Origin: Nostoc sp. ATCC 53789
GTDB lineage: Bacteria; Cyanobacteriota; Cyanobacteriia; Cyanobacteriales; Nostocaceae
DNA length: 64,000 nt
Assembly: GCF_009873495.1 (NCBI RefSeq)
Contig: NZ_CP046703.1
Span: forward strand, 4,444,501 to 4,508,500
Reading direction: 5' to 3'
The notes under the pieces were generated by a model, which saw only the letters and a list, made by a program, of their open reading frames with translations, was not told the origin of the DNA and did not search any database. The position numbers were made by a program, and so were the translations under genes. Of this stretch, positions 57,403 through 64,000 are shown piece after piece; the stretch's first letter is position 1; each line of letters opens with the position of its first letter.

Positions 57403-58689
57403 ATGAATATAGCAGTGGTGGGGTTAAGCCATAAAACAGCCCCAGTAGAAGTCCGGGAAAAACTGAGCATTCCAGAACCACAAATTGAAAGTGCGATCGC
57501 TCAACTGGCCAGCTATCCTCATATTGATGAAGTTGCAATTCTTAGCACTTGTAATCGCCTGGAAATCTACATTGTTACCAGTGAAGCAGACCAAGGTATC
57601 CGAGAGATAACTCAGTTTCTTGCCGAATATAGTAAATTGCCCGTTCTTTCTCTGCGACAGCACCTATTTATGTTGCTACATGATGATGCAGTGATGCACG
57701 TCATGCGAGTAGCAGGTGGTTTAGATAGTCTGGTACTCGGAGAAGGTCAAATTCTGGCTCAGGTGAAAACTACTCACAAACTGGGACAGCAATATAACGG
57801 TATAAAAACCATTTTGAATCGATTATTTAAACAAGCGCTGACAGCTGGTAAGCGGGTTCGGACTGAAACTAGTATTGGTACTGGCGCTGTTTCTATTAGT
57901 TCGGCAGCTGTGGAATTAGCACAGATAAAAGTGGCAAATTTAGCAGCTTGCCGAGTGGTAATTTTGGGCGCTGGTAAAATGTCACGCCTGCTGGTGCAAC
58001 ACCTACTTTCTAAAGGTGCTGTGCAAATTAGTATTGTAAATCGCTCTCGTGAACGTGCTGAAGAATTGGCGAAGCAGTTCCCTGGACAACCGATCCAAAT
58101 TCATCCGTTATCGGAAATGATGGCAGTGATTGCCGAAAGTGATTTGGTGTTTACAAGTACTTCGGCAACAGAGCCGATACTTGACCGCGCCAAGTTGGAA
58201 ATGGTTTTAGAAGTTCAGCGTTCATTGATGTTATTTGATATTTCTGTGCCGCGTAATGTTCATGCGGATGTCAATGAACTGGAAAATGTGCAGGCGTTTA
58301 ATGTGGATGATTTAAAGGCTGTAGTGGCGCAAAACTACGAAAGCCGTCGGAAGATTGCACAGGAAGCCGAGCGACTTTTAGAAGAAGAAGTGGAAGCTTT
58401 TGATATTTGGTGGCGCAGTTTAGAAACTGTTACCACTATTAGCTGTCTGCGAAATAAAGTTGAAACCATCCGCGAACAAGAGTTAGAAAAAGCTTTATCA
58501 AGATTGGGTTCGGAATTCGCTGAAAAACATCAAGAGGTGATTGAAGCATTAACACGGGGAATTGTCAATAAAATTTTACATGACCCGATGGTACAGTTGC
58601 GATCGCAGCAAGATGTTGAAGCTAGACGGCGCTGTATGCAAACCCTGCAAATGCTGTTCAACCTGGATGCAGGGGAGCAGTTTAGTTAA
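57403..58689 (+). CDS. hemA: Glutamyl-tRNA reductase
   Basis: HemA reduces glutamyl-tRNA to glutamate-1-semialdehyde, the first committed step to haem, chlorophyll and phycobilins. The 428-residue protein has the catalytic Cys50 in STCNRLEIY, the glutamate-binding [18 protein letters not shown], the NADPH loop ILGAGKMS and the dimerising helical C terminus. The length and motifs are normal, so it is a working enzyme. A hairpin follows. Confidence 0.97.
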   Translation: MNIAVVGLSHKTAPVEVREKLSIPEPQIESAIAQLASYPHIDEVAILSTCNRLEIYIVTSEADQGIREITQFLAEYSKLPVLSLRQHLFMLLHDDAVMHVMRVAGGLDSLVLGEGQILAQVKTTHKLGQQYNGIKTILNRLFKQALTAGKRVRTETSIGTGAVSISSAAVELAQIKVANLAACRVVILGAGKMSRLLVQHLLSKGAVQISIVNRSRERAEELAKQFPGQPIQIHPLSEMMAVIAESDLVFTSTSATEPILDRAKLEMVLEVQRSLMLFDISVPRNVHADVNELENVQAFNVDDLKAVVAQNYESRRKIAQEAERLLEEEVEAFDIWWRSLETVTTISCLRNKVETIREQELEKALSRLGSEFAEKHQEVIEALTRGIVNKILHDPMVQLRSQQDVEARRRCMQTLQMLFNLDAGEQFS

Positions 58690-58700
58690 ATTTAACAACA

Positions 58701-58733
58701 AAATCCCCAAGTTCTTGGAGAAGTTGGGGATTT
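58701..58733 (+). terminator. Hairpin after hemA
   Basis: AAATCCCCAA pairs with TTGGGGATTT around GTTCTTGGAGAAG, whose TTCT and AGAA can also pair. It starts 12 bases after the stop and is a likely terminator although only short T runs follow. Confidence 0.75.
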
Positions 58734-58865
58734 GAACTTTTCAATTAGATATCTATCTAATTAGAAGTTAGTTATGCAACCAGAGCAATTTAAATCTTTA
58801 TAGAAATACAGCACTTTGCAACTAAATGAGGTACGGAACCAAGGATTCACAAATCAAATTATTCT

Positions 58866-58905
58866 TCTCCCTCCTGCCTCCTGCCTTCTGCCTCCTGCCT
58901 CAAAA
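58866..58905. repeat. TCCTGCCTCC low-complexity repeat
   Basis: Tandem CTCCTGC and CTTCTGC units occur between hemA and the kinase gene, another form of the spacer repeat seen at 48419. Confidence 0.6.
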
Positions 58906-58958
58906 CCAGTGACTTTGTGCCTCATGCAAAAGAAAGCTGCTGTATTGTGCTAAATTAT

Positions 58959-60953
58959 CTATCGAACTGGGATTGTAATTACGAACTCTGTACCTCCTCC
59001 CGGTGATGAAATACACTTTAACGAGCCACCGTGTTTGTCAGTAATTATCTGGTAGCTAATTGACAATCCCATACCAGTACCTTTGCCAACTGCTTTTGTC
59101 GTGAAAAAGGGGTCAAATAGACGAGACTGGATTGCTTCTGGAATCCCTGTGCCATTATCAGCAATATTAACAACTACATTTTCATTCACCTGGATTGAAG
59201 AAATACGAATTATCGGTTCTTGACAAAGCCCCTTTTCAAAAGCCTCTTCTAAAGCATCAATGCTATTTGCCAAGATATTCATAAATACCTGATTTAATTG
59301 TCCTGCAAAGCATTGAATTTTAGGGATATCACCATACTCTTTGATCACTGTAATTTGAGGACGAGCGTTTTGCGATTTGATTCGGTGTTGTAAAATCAAC
59401 AGTGTGCTGTCAATCCCTTCATGAATATCAGCACTTTTAAACTCGGCTTCATCCAAACGAGAGAAGATTCGTAAACTGAGAACAATTTCTCGAATGCGAC
59501 TGGCTCCAATCTTCATAGAAGCCAACATTTTAGGCAAATCTTCTGTTAAATATTCAATATCAGCTTCTTCTTTAGCATTTTGAATTTCTGGTTCTGGATA
59601 GGGGTAATGTTTTTGATAAAGTTGAAGTAACCACAACAACTGCTGAGTATAATCATCAGTGTACTTTAGATTGCCGTAGATGAAGTTAACTGGATTGTTG
59701 ATTTCATGAGCAATACCAGCAACTAATTGTCCCAAAGAATACATTTTTTCGTTCTGGATTAATTGGGACTGGGTAAGCCTAAGTTCCTGTAAAGTTTCCT
59801 TGAGAACGATATTTTTTTGTCGCATTGCTTGCGTTCGTTCTTCTATTTTTTCTTCTAATGTTTGGCTGTAAGACTCTAGCTTTTGATTTGCTTCATTTTG
59901 TTCTGCTAATAGTCGCTTTACCTGTTGAATTAATTGGTTAAAAGAAATGGCTAAAATCCCAACTTCATCTTCAGTATTTACGGGAGCTTGGAGATCAAAA
60001 TTAGATTCTTGAGTAACTCGTTGTGCTACCTGTGTCACAGCTTTTAGGTGACGAGTAATTGTTCGCGCAATTAAAAACCCAATAACCGCTACAATACTGC
60101 TTCCCAGCAAAAACAACAATCCTAAATATTTCCATAACTTTTGTTGTTCAACCTCTAGCAGTGAGATAGGATACAAAATTGTGGCTTTTAAAGACTGACT
60201 TACTCCTGGAAATATGATAGTTTTAGCTAAATAGTTTTTGTTATCAATAGCGATTTGTTTAGGAGACAAATCAAGAGCAGGAAATTGCCAATTTACCTCC
60301 CTGCTTGCAATCAACAAGGTTGCAGCAAATACACGATTTTGTCTGTGGATAATCAGATGTTTAGAGGAACCAGCAGCAATTTTTTGTAGTAGAGTGTCGT
60401 CTAGTAAGTTGCCAATAATGATTCCTCCCAAGAGTCCTGCTGATGATTTGATTCCATTTGTGACTACTTCGAGAACTTGTTGCTCACCTTCACCTTTTAC
60501 ATCTACCAAATCGTATAAATTCGCTCCTTTAATTGCAGTATTGGTAACTACCTTATCTGAGAATTTGGCTTGACTCAAGGAATTATTTCGTAAATCTACG
60601 AGGACATTACCTTGAGTATCAATTACCTTAATCCAATCCAATTTTAAAATAGATTTAAGTGGTAGTAATATTTGCAAAAGCAAACTTTGATCGCGCTGTT
60701 TTACAGCCTGACTCAGCATATCTCGATTAGCAATCAGTTCTATTTCAGTTTCTAGAGTTTGCTGTTCATACTGGAAATCCTGATAAACTCGTTCAGAAAA
60801 ACTTTCGACCTCTTCGCGAAAATTTTGCTCCAAACTATCGGTAAACCAATTTCCTAGCACTACTAAGCCAAATAGGAATACGCTGAGACAAACTGCAAGT
60901 ATCGGTAGAACAATTTTTTGGCTGAGTCTCAGCCCCCTGAAAAATTTCTGCAT
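58959..60953 (-). CDS. Membrane sensor histidine kinase
   Basis: The 664-residue kinase has a membrane helix at about 13-36, a ~230-residue extracytoplasmic sensor (double Cache-like, about 40-265), a second helix at 275-297, HAMP (298-350), a coiled coil (355-400), the phosphoacceptor His416 in IAHEINNP, and the ATPase domain with N (NQVFMNILANSIDAL), G1 (IADNGTGIP) and G2 (GKGTGMGLSIS) boxes. It begins 12 bp after a binding lipoprotein gene, whose product may present a ligand to it. No response regulator follows. Confidence 0.9.
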   Translation of the reverse strand: MQKFFRGLRLSQKIVLPILAVCLSVFLFGLVVLGNWFTDSLEQNFREEVESFSERVYQDFQYEQQTLETEIELIANRDMLSQAVKQRDQSLLLQILLPLKSILKLDWIKVIDTQGNVLVDLRNNSLSQAKFSDKVVTNTAIKGANLYDLVDVKGEGEQQVLEVVTNGIKSSAGLLGGIIIGNLLDDTLLQKIAAGSSKHLIIHRQNRVFAATLLIASREVNWQFPALDLSPKQIAIDNKNYLAKTIIFPGVSQSLKATILYPISLLEVEQQKLWKYLGLLFLLGSSIVAVIGFLIARTITRHLKAVTQVAQRVTQESNFDLQAPVNTEDEVGILAISFNQLIQQVKRLLAEQNEANQKLESYSQTLEEKIEERTQAMRQKNIVLKETLQELRLTQSQLIQNEKMYSLGQLVAGIAHEINNPVNFIYGNLKYTDDYTQQLLWLLQLYQKHYPYPEPEIQNAKEEADIEYLTEDLPKMLASMKIGASRIREIVLSLRIFSRLDEAEFKSADIHEGIDSTLLILQHRIKSQNARPQITVIKEYGDIPKIQCFAGQLNQVFMNILANSIDALEEAFEKGLCQEPIIRISSIQVNENVVVNIADNGTGIPEAIQSRLFDPFFTTKAVGKGTGMGLSISYQIITDKHGGSLKCISSPGGGTEFVITIPVR

Positions 60954-60965
60954 GGCACGTTCAAT

Positions 60966-61835
60966 TTATTTGGTAGGAACAAAGCCATTATTTTGTAGTA
61001 GTTTTTCACCTTCTTTACTCAAGATAAAATCAATAAAATTCTGAGTAGCTGCTGAAGGTGTTTTGTTCCAGAGAATACCTATACGACGCACCATTTTATA
61101 TTGCCCACTGCTAAAGTTTTGCGATTTGGGAGCAACACCATTGAGGCTGAGATGATTGACAGGTAATTGATTGATTAGGGAATAAGCCAAAGAAAAAGCG
61201 CCGATGGAATTAGGAGTACTTTGTAAGGTTTCGATCAATTCGCCCTCTTTGTTTAAAATCACGGCTTTAGTTGTAGTCTTATCTTCTCCCAAATAATATT
61301 TTCGCAATAACTTTTTTGCTGATTCGTCTTCGGGCCTATCCAACACTACAATATTTGCATCAGGGCCGCCTAACTCTCGCCAATTTTTTATCTCCCCTTT
61401 ATAAATTGCTTTTAATTGCTTGGTTGAGAGATTATTAACACCTTTAACACTGTTATGGGTGGCGATAAGTAACAAATCTTGTGCAAATTCACGATATTGA
61501 ATTTTACCGTTGTCTTCTTCTGGTTTGAGTTTGTGACTACTACCAGCGATATCAATAATATTGTTTTTTAGGGCTGCGATCACACCTTCCGATTGGCTAT
61601 TGGAGATAAATTCAATTTTGACAGTTTTATTTTGGGATTCATAGCCTTTTGCTAAAAGTTTTAAAACAGTTACCGTTGAACTAGAACCACCAATTTTGAT
61701 GAGCTTTTGGTCTTGAGAATCAGTTTGGCTGGTAACTGGATTAGAATCTTTCAGTTCCGTTGTTTTAACTGAGTTGCAACTGCAAAGTCCAAGCAGGATG
61801 ATAGCGATGATCGTTGACTCAGCAATCTTTTTCAT
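60966..61835 (-). CDS. PstS-like substrate-binding lipoprotein
   Basis: The 289-residue protein has a signal sequence ending in the possible lipobox LGLCSC, so it is probably lipid-anchored on the periplasmic side. A PBP-like domain follows with the phosphate-type GGSSSTVTVLKLLAKGYESQ, SQSEGVIAAL and IDIAGSSHKLK blocks, then the NSIGAFSLAYSLIN region. It would bind phosphate or another oxyanion. No permease genes are next to it; instead a histidine kinase follows at 12 bp, which suggests sensing rather than transport. Confidence 0.85.
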   Translation of the reverse strand: MKKIAESTIIAIILLGLCSCNSVKTTELKDSNPVTSQTDSQDQKLIKIGGSSSTVTVLKLLAKGYESQNKTVKIEFISNSQSEGVIAALKNNIIDIAGSSHKLKPEEDNGKIQYREFAQDLLLIATHNSVKGVNNLSTKQLKAIYKGEIKNWRELGGPDANIVVLDRPEDESAKKLLRKYYLGEDKTTTKAVILNKEGELIETLQSTPNSIGAFSLAYSLINQLPVNHLSLNGVAPKSQNFSSGQYKMVRRIGILWNKTPSAATQNFIDFILSKEGEKLLQNNGFVPTK

Positions 61836-62144
61836 AAATACATCTCCAAATATCCAAAACTTAATATTGTGTTTAAGCTCTCATAGCTTAATATTCCCGA
61901 ATAATCCTAAAATATAACTGCGACCAGGAAGATACCCCACTGATTTGAGAAGTCGGGTATCTATGGCTTTCATAATAAAATATGTAAGACTACCCCTTTC
62001 AGGGCAACTTGTAAAATCTCTTATTTTTTCTCAGCGTTCTCTGTGCCTCTGCGGTTTAAAAAATTAATTTATTTAACCACAGAGGCGAAAAGAACATATA
62101 ACAAATCCGTAAAGAGGAATTTATTGTCCAAAACATTTGATAAA
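61836..62144. other. Spacer holding the MITE remnant
   Basis: This region separates the lipoprotein gene from the amino acid ABC genes; apart from the MITE remnant at 61991 there is only AT-rich sequence and possible promoter DNA. Confidence 0.5.
61991..62134. mobile_element. Remnant copy of the MITE-like element
   Basis: The interior matches the element at 29051: TTGTAAAATCTCTTATTTTT, TTCTCTGTGCCTCTGCGG and AAAGAGGAATTTATTG occur in the same order. The left end (CCCCTTTCAGGGC) is altered and the right inverted repeat is missing. The inner GCCTCTGCGGTT / AACCACAGAGGC arms remain able to pair. It lacks the 45-bp nested repeat and so represents the unfilled form. Confidence 0.75.
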
Positions 62145-62927
62145 TTATTTTCCCAGATAAGCTTCTAAAACTTTGGGATTAGTTTGAATTTCTGCGGGTG
62201 TACCGTCAGCTAAATTTTGTCCTTCAGCAAGCACCCAAACGCGATCGCACAAGGACATAATCACATCCATATTGTGTTCAATAATCAAAAAGGTCATTCC
62301 GTCTTGGCGATTCCAAGTGATAATGCGATCGCAAATATCATCAATCAGTTTCGGATTCACCCCAGCAGCCGGTTCATCCAACAAAATTAACTTGGGATTA
62401 GTCATCAGCGCTCGTCCCATTTCCAGCAGCTTACGTTGTCCACCAGACAAGCAACCAGCATAATCGTGTGCTTTTTTTGCCAAGCCTACCGATTCTAACA
62501 AGAACATTGCCCGTTCTTGGAGTTGCTTTTCTTCCTTAGCGACAACGTGCGGTTGCAACTGTACCTGCCAAAAATTTTCACCCGTTTGTTTTTGCGCCGC
62601 CAGCAGCATATTTTCTAACACCGACAACCGCGAGAGAGTCCGCGCAACCTGAAAAGTGCGGATTACTCCCTGCTGAGCGATTTGGTATGGTTGCAAGTTG
62701 TGAATGGGTTCGCCGTCAAAAATTACTCGTCCCTTATCTGGACGGATGAAGTTTGAGAGTAAGTTAAATAAAGTGGTTTTACCAGCACCATTGGGGCCAA
62801 TCAAGCCCGTAATGCTGCCTTTAGCAACTTCGATTCTCGCCTCATTAACTGCTTTGACACCACCAAAGCTTTTAGAAAGTCCAGTGGCTACCAAAAGGGG
62901 AAGGGGCGATGACTGGTTATTTACCAA
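62145..62927 (-). CDS. Branched-chain/neutral amino acid ABC transporter ATP-binding protein (LivG/NatA type)
   Basis: The 260-residue ATPase has Walker A GPNGAGKTT, signature LSGGQRKLLEMGRAL, Walker B LILLDEPAAGVNP and the H-loop IIEHNMD, with the family end EIQTNPKVLEAYLG. It resembles LivG and the cyanobacterial NatA of the neutral amino acid importer. It overlaps the permease gene upstream by 11 bp, so both are in one operon. Confidence 0.9.
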   Translation of the reverse strand: MVNNQSSPLPLLVATGLSKSFGGVKAVNEARIEVAKGSITGLIGPNGAGKTTLFNLLSNFIRPDKGRVIFDGEPIHNLQPYQIAQQGVIRTFQVARTLSRLSVLENMLLAAQKQTGENFWQVQLQPHVVAKEEKQLQERAMFLLESVGLAKKAHDYAGCLSGGQRKLLEMGRALMTNPKLILLDEPAAGVNPKLIDDICDRIITWNRQDGMTFLIIEHNMDVIMSLCDRVWVLAEGQNLADGTPAEIQTNPKVLEAYLGK

Positions 62928-64000
62928 GGGTGAGTTCCTCCTTTTTCCCTAGAATACCTTGAGGTCGCCAAATCATCAGTATCATCAAAATTAGTCCGAT
63001 TACCATAATGCGAAATGCACCCAAACGGGCTTCATCAAGGGGGACGATTCTAGGTAAGACTTCTCGTGTTAGCGCATCGTAAGCAAAGAAAATTACCGCA
63101 CCTAAGATTGTGCCAACGTTATTTCCAGAACCGCCTAAGATCACCATGATCCAAGTGTCAAAGGTGATCTGCGGTTGAAAATTATCAGGGTAAATGGCGC
63201 TGAGTTGCCAAGCAAAGAAAGCACCAGCTATACCCGCGATCGCACCCCCTAACATGAGAGATTGTAATTTATACCAAAAGACATTTTTTCCCAGCGCCTT
63301 GGGAATTTCTTCATCTTCACGGATGGCTTTGAGAATTCTACCCCAAGGCGATCGCACCAAAATTTCTAAGCGCCAGTATACAAGTGCTAAAACCAACAGC
63401 AACACCAGCATTAAACCCGCTTTTGGGTTGTAATTATACAGTCCAATTACCCCAGAAATATAAATTGCTGTTGCCAAAACTGCTAATATAATTCCCACAA
63501 CCAAGCGCGACAAAAATTCTTGCTTGCTAGTTGTCCTTTTGCCTAAATCAGTAGTCCGAGATATTTGGGTGGTACGAATCCATTGCCATAACGTAAAAAA
63601 AGTTACAGCAGCTAGTAGCGTTAACAACCCAATCATCACTAATCTGACAAACAAATTCGGCTCTGTGGATAGGGGTATGGAATAACTTTGCACACCAAAC
63701 GCCCCAGAAACCCAGGTATCACCCACAGGTAAATCCTGATTATTTACCACCAAACGAATTAATTCGCCCGTACCAATGGTGACAATTCCTAAATAATCTT
63801 CCCGTAAGCGTAGAGTTGCAAAACCAATTATCAAACCCAACAATGCGGCGACAATTGCCCCAGCTACTGCCGATATAAATAGGGGCACGCCCTTTAAACT
63901 TAACAATACCGTTGTATACGCTCCAAGGGTCATGAAAGCAATATGACCAAAGTTAATTAACCCTGTAAAGCCCCACTGTAAATTGAGTCCCAGTCCGAAT
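62917..64000 (-). CDS. Branched-chain/neutral amino acid ABC permease (LivM/NatC type), 5' end beyond window
   Basis: The frame stays open from 62917 to the window end; upstream of the ATG at 63933 it still reads LGLNLQWGFTGLINFGHIAF, a typical LivM helix, so the start lies outside. The visible ~360 residues have about eight hydrophobic segments, the EAA-like loop EDEEIPKALGKN that docks the ATPase, and an extra polar stretch in the middle (ISRTTDLGKRTTSKQ) of the kind known in cyanobacterial NatC. It is the membrane partner of the overlapping ATPase. Confidence 0.88.
   Translation of the reverse strand, partial: FGLGLNLQWGFTGLINFGHIAFMTLGAYTTVLLSLKGVPLFISAVAGAIVAALLGLIIGFATLRLREDYLGIVTIGTGELIRLVVNNQDLPVGDTWVSGAFGVQSYSIPLSTEPNLFVRLVMIGLLTLLAAVTFFTLWQWIRTTQISRTTDLGKRTTSKQEFLSRLVVGIILAVLATAIYISGVIGLYNYNPKAGLMLVLLLVLALVYWRLEILVRSPWGRILKAIREDEEIPKALGKNVFWYKLQSLMLGGAIAGIAGAFFAWQLSAIYPDNFQPQITFDTWIMVILGGSGNNVGTILGAVIFFAYDALTREVLPRIVPLDEARLGAFRIMVIGLILMILMIWRPQGILGKKEELTLGK

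Overview
The window is chromosomal DNA of a filamentous, probably heterocyst-forming cyanobacterium of the Nostoc type. It carries the end of photosystem I subunit PsaL, a cyanobacterial GOGAT of the ferredoxin-dependent length class, an RNase E ending in the cyanobacterial PNPase-docking nonapeptide, many small cyanobacteria-specific families (DUF1825, DUF1830, DUF1997, DUF4079, DUF981, DICT), frequent HIP1 octamers (GCGATCGC) and the short intergenic repeat families common in Nostoc. I recognised no rRNA, tRNA or CRISPR array.

Layout. 1-9.9 kb: the psaL end, then minus-strand remA-gmk, a tyrS-pyrF-hypothetical operon, a class A PBP, DUF1825, a J-domain/TPR protein, TM2 and helix-hairpin-helix proteins and signal peptidase I. 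9.9-11.6 kb is a non-coding, AT-rich gap. 11.6-20.2 kb: polysaccharide deacetylase with a strong terminator, glsF, and a secreted phosphodiester glycosidase. 20.5-27 kb: a cupin, an IscA-type protein and the str operon rpsL-rpsG-fusA-tuf-rpsJ. 27-36.4 kb: Lon-substrate-domain protein, pheA, a MITE-like element, DUF1997, and the minus-strand cluster radical SAM - rne - rnhB. 36.5-42.4 kb is the most disturbed stretch: STAS protein, a relic of dapL, clpS, a CPBP protease, an S1 paralog with an inserted domain, and an ISAzo13-type insertion sequence that has split a small antitoxin-like gene. 42.4-50 kb: pentapeptide/DICT operon, a radical SAM protein of the photosystem II high-light type, membrane proteins, an orphan ABC ATPase and an OmpR-type regulator. 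50.6-58.7 kb: small conserved genes, the CGFS glutaredoxin and BolA, an acyltransferase, tadA, grxC, the Calvin-cycle bisphosphatase glpX and hemA. 58.9-64 kb: a binding-lipoprotein/histidine-kinase pair and two genes of a branched-chain or neutral amino acid ABC importer, the last cut by the window end.

Most genes are housekeeping: translation (str operon, tyrS, tadA), RNA decay (rne, rnhB), wall synthesis, nitrogen and carbon assimilation (glsF, glpX), tetrapyrrole synthesis (hemA), redox and Fe-S handling. I see no obvious new multi-gene defence or biosynthetic system. The best leads are structural: an antitoxin-like ORF restored exactly when the IS and one target copy are removed; an A7 slippery site phased for -1 frameshifting in its transposase; an intergenic repeat domesticated in frame inside glsF; a MITE-like element with a 9-bp target duplication and a second repeat nested in it; an S1 paralog with an unexplained inserted segment; and a PstS-like lipoprotein paired with a sensor kinase.
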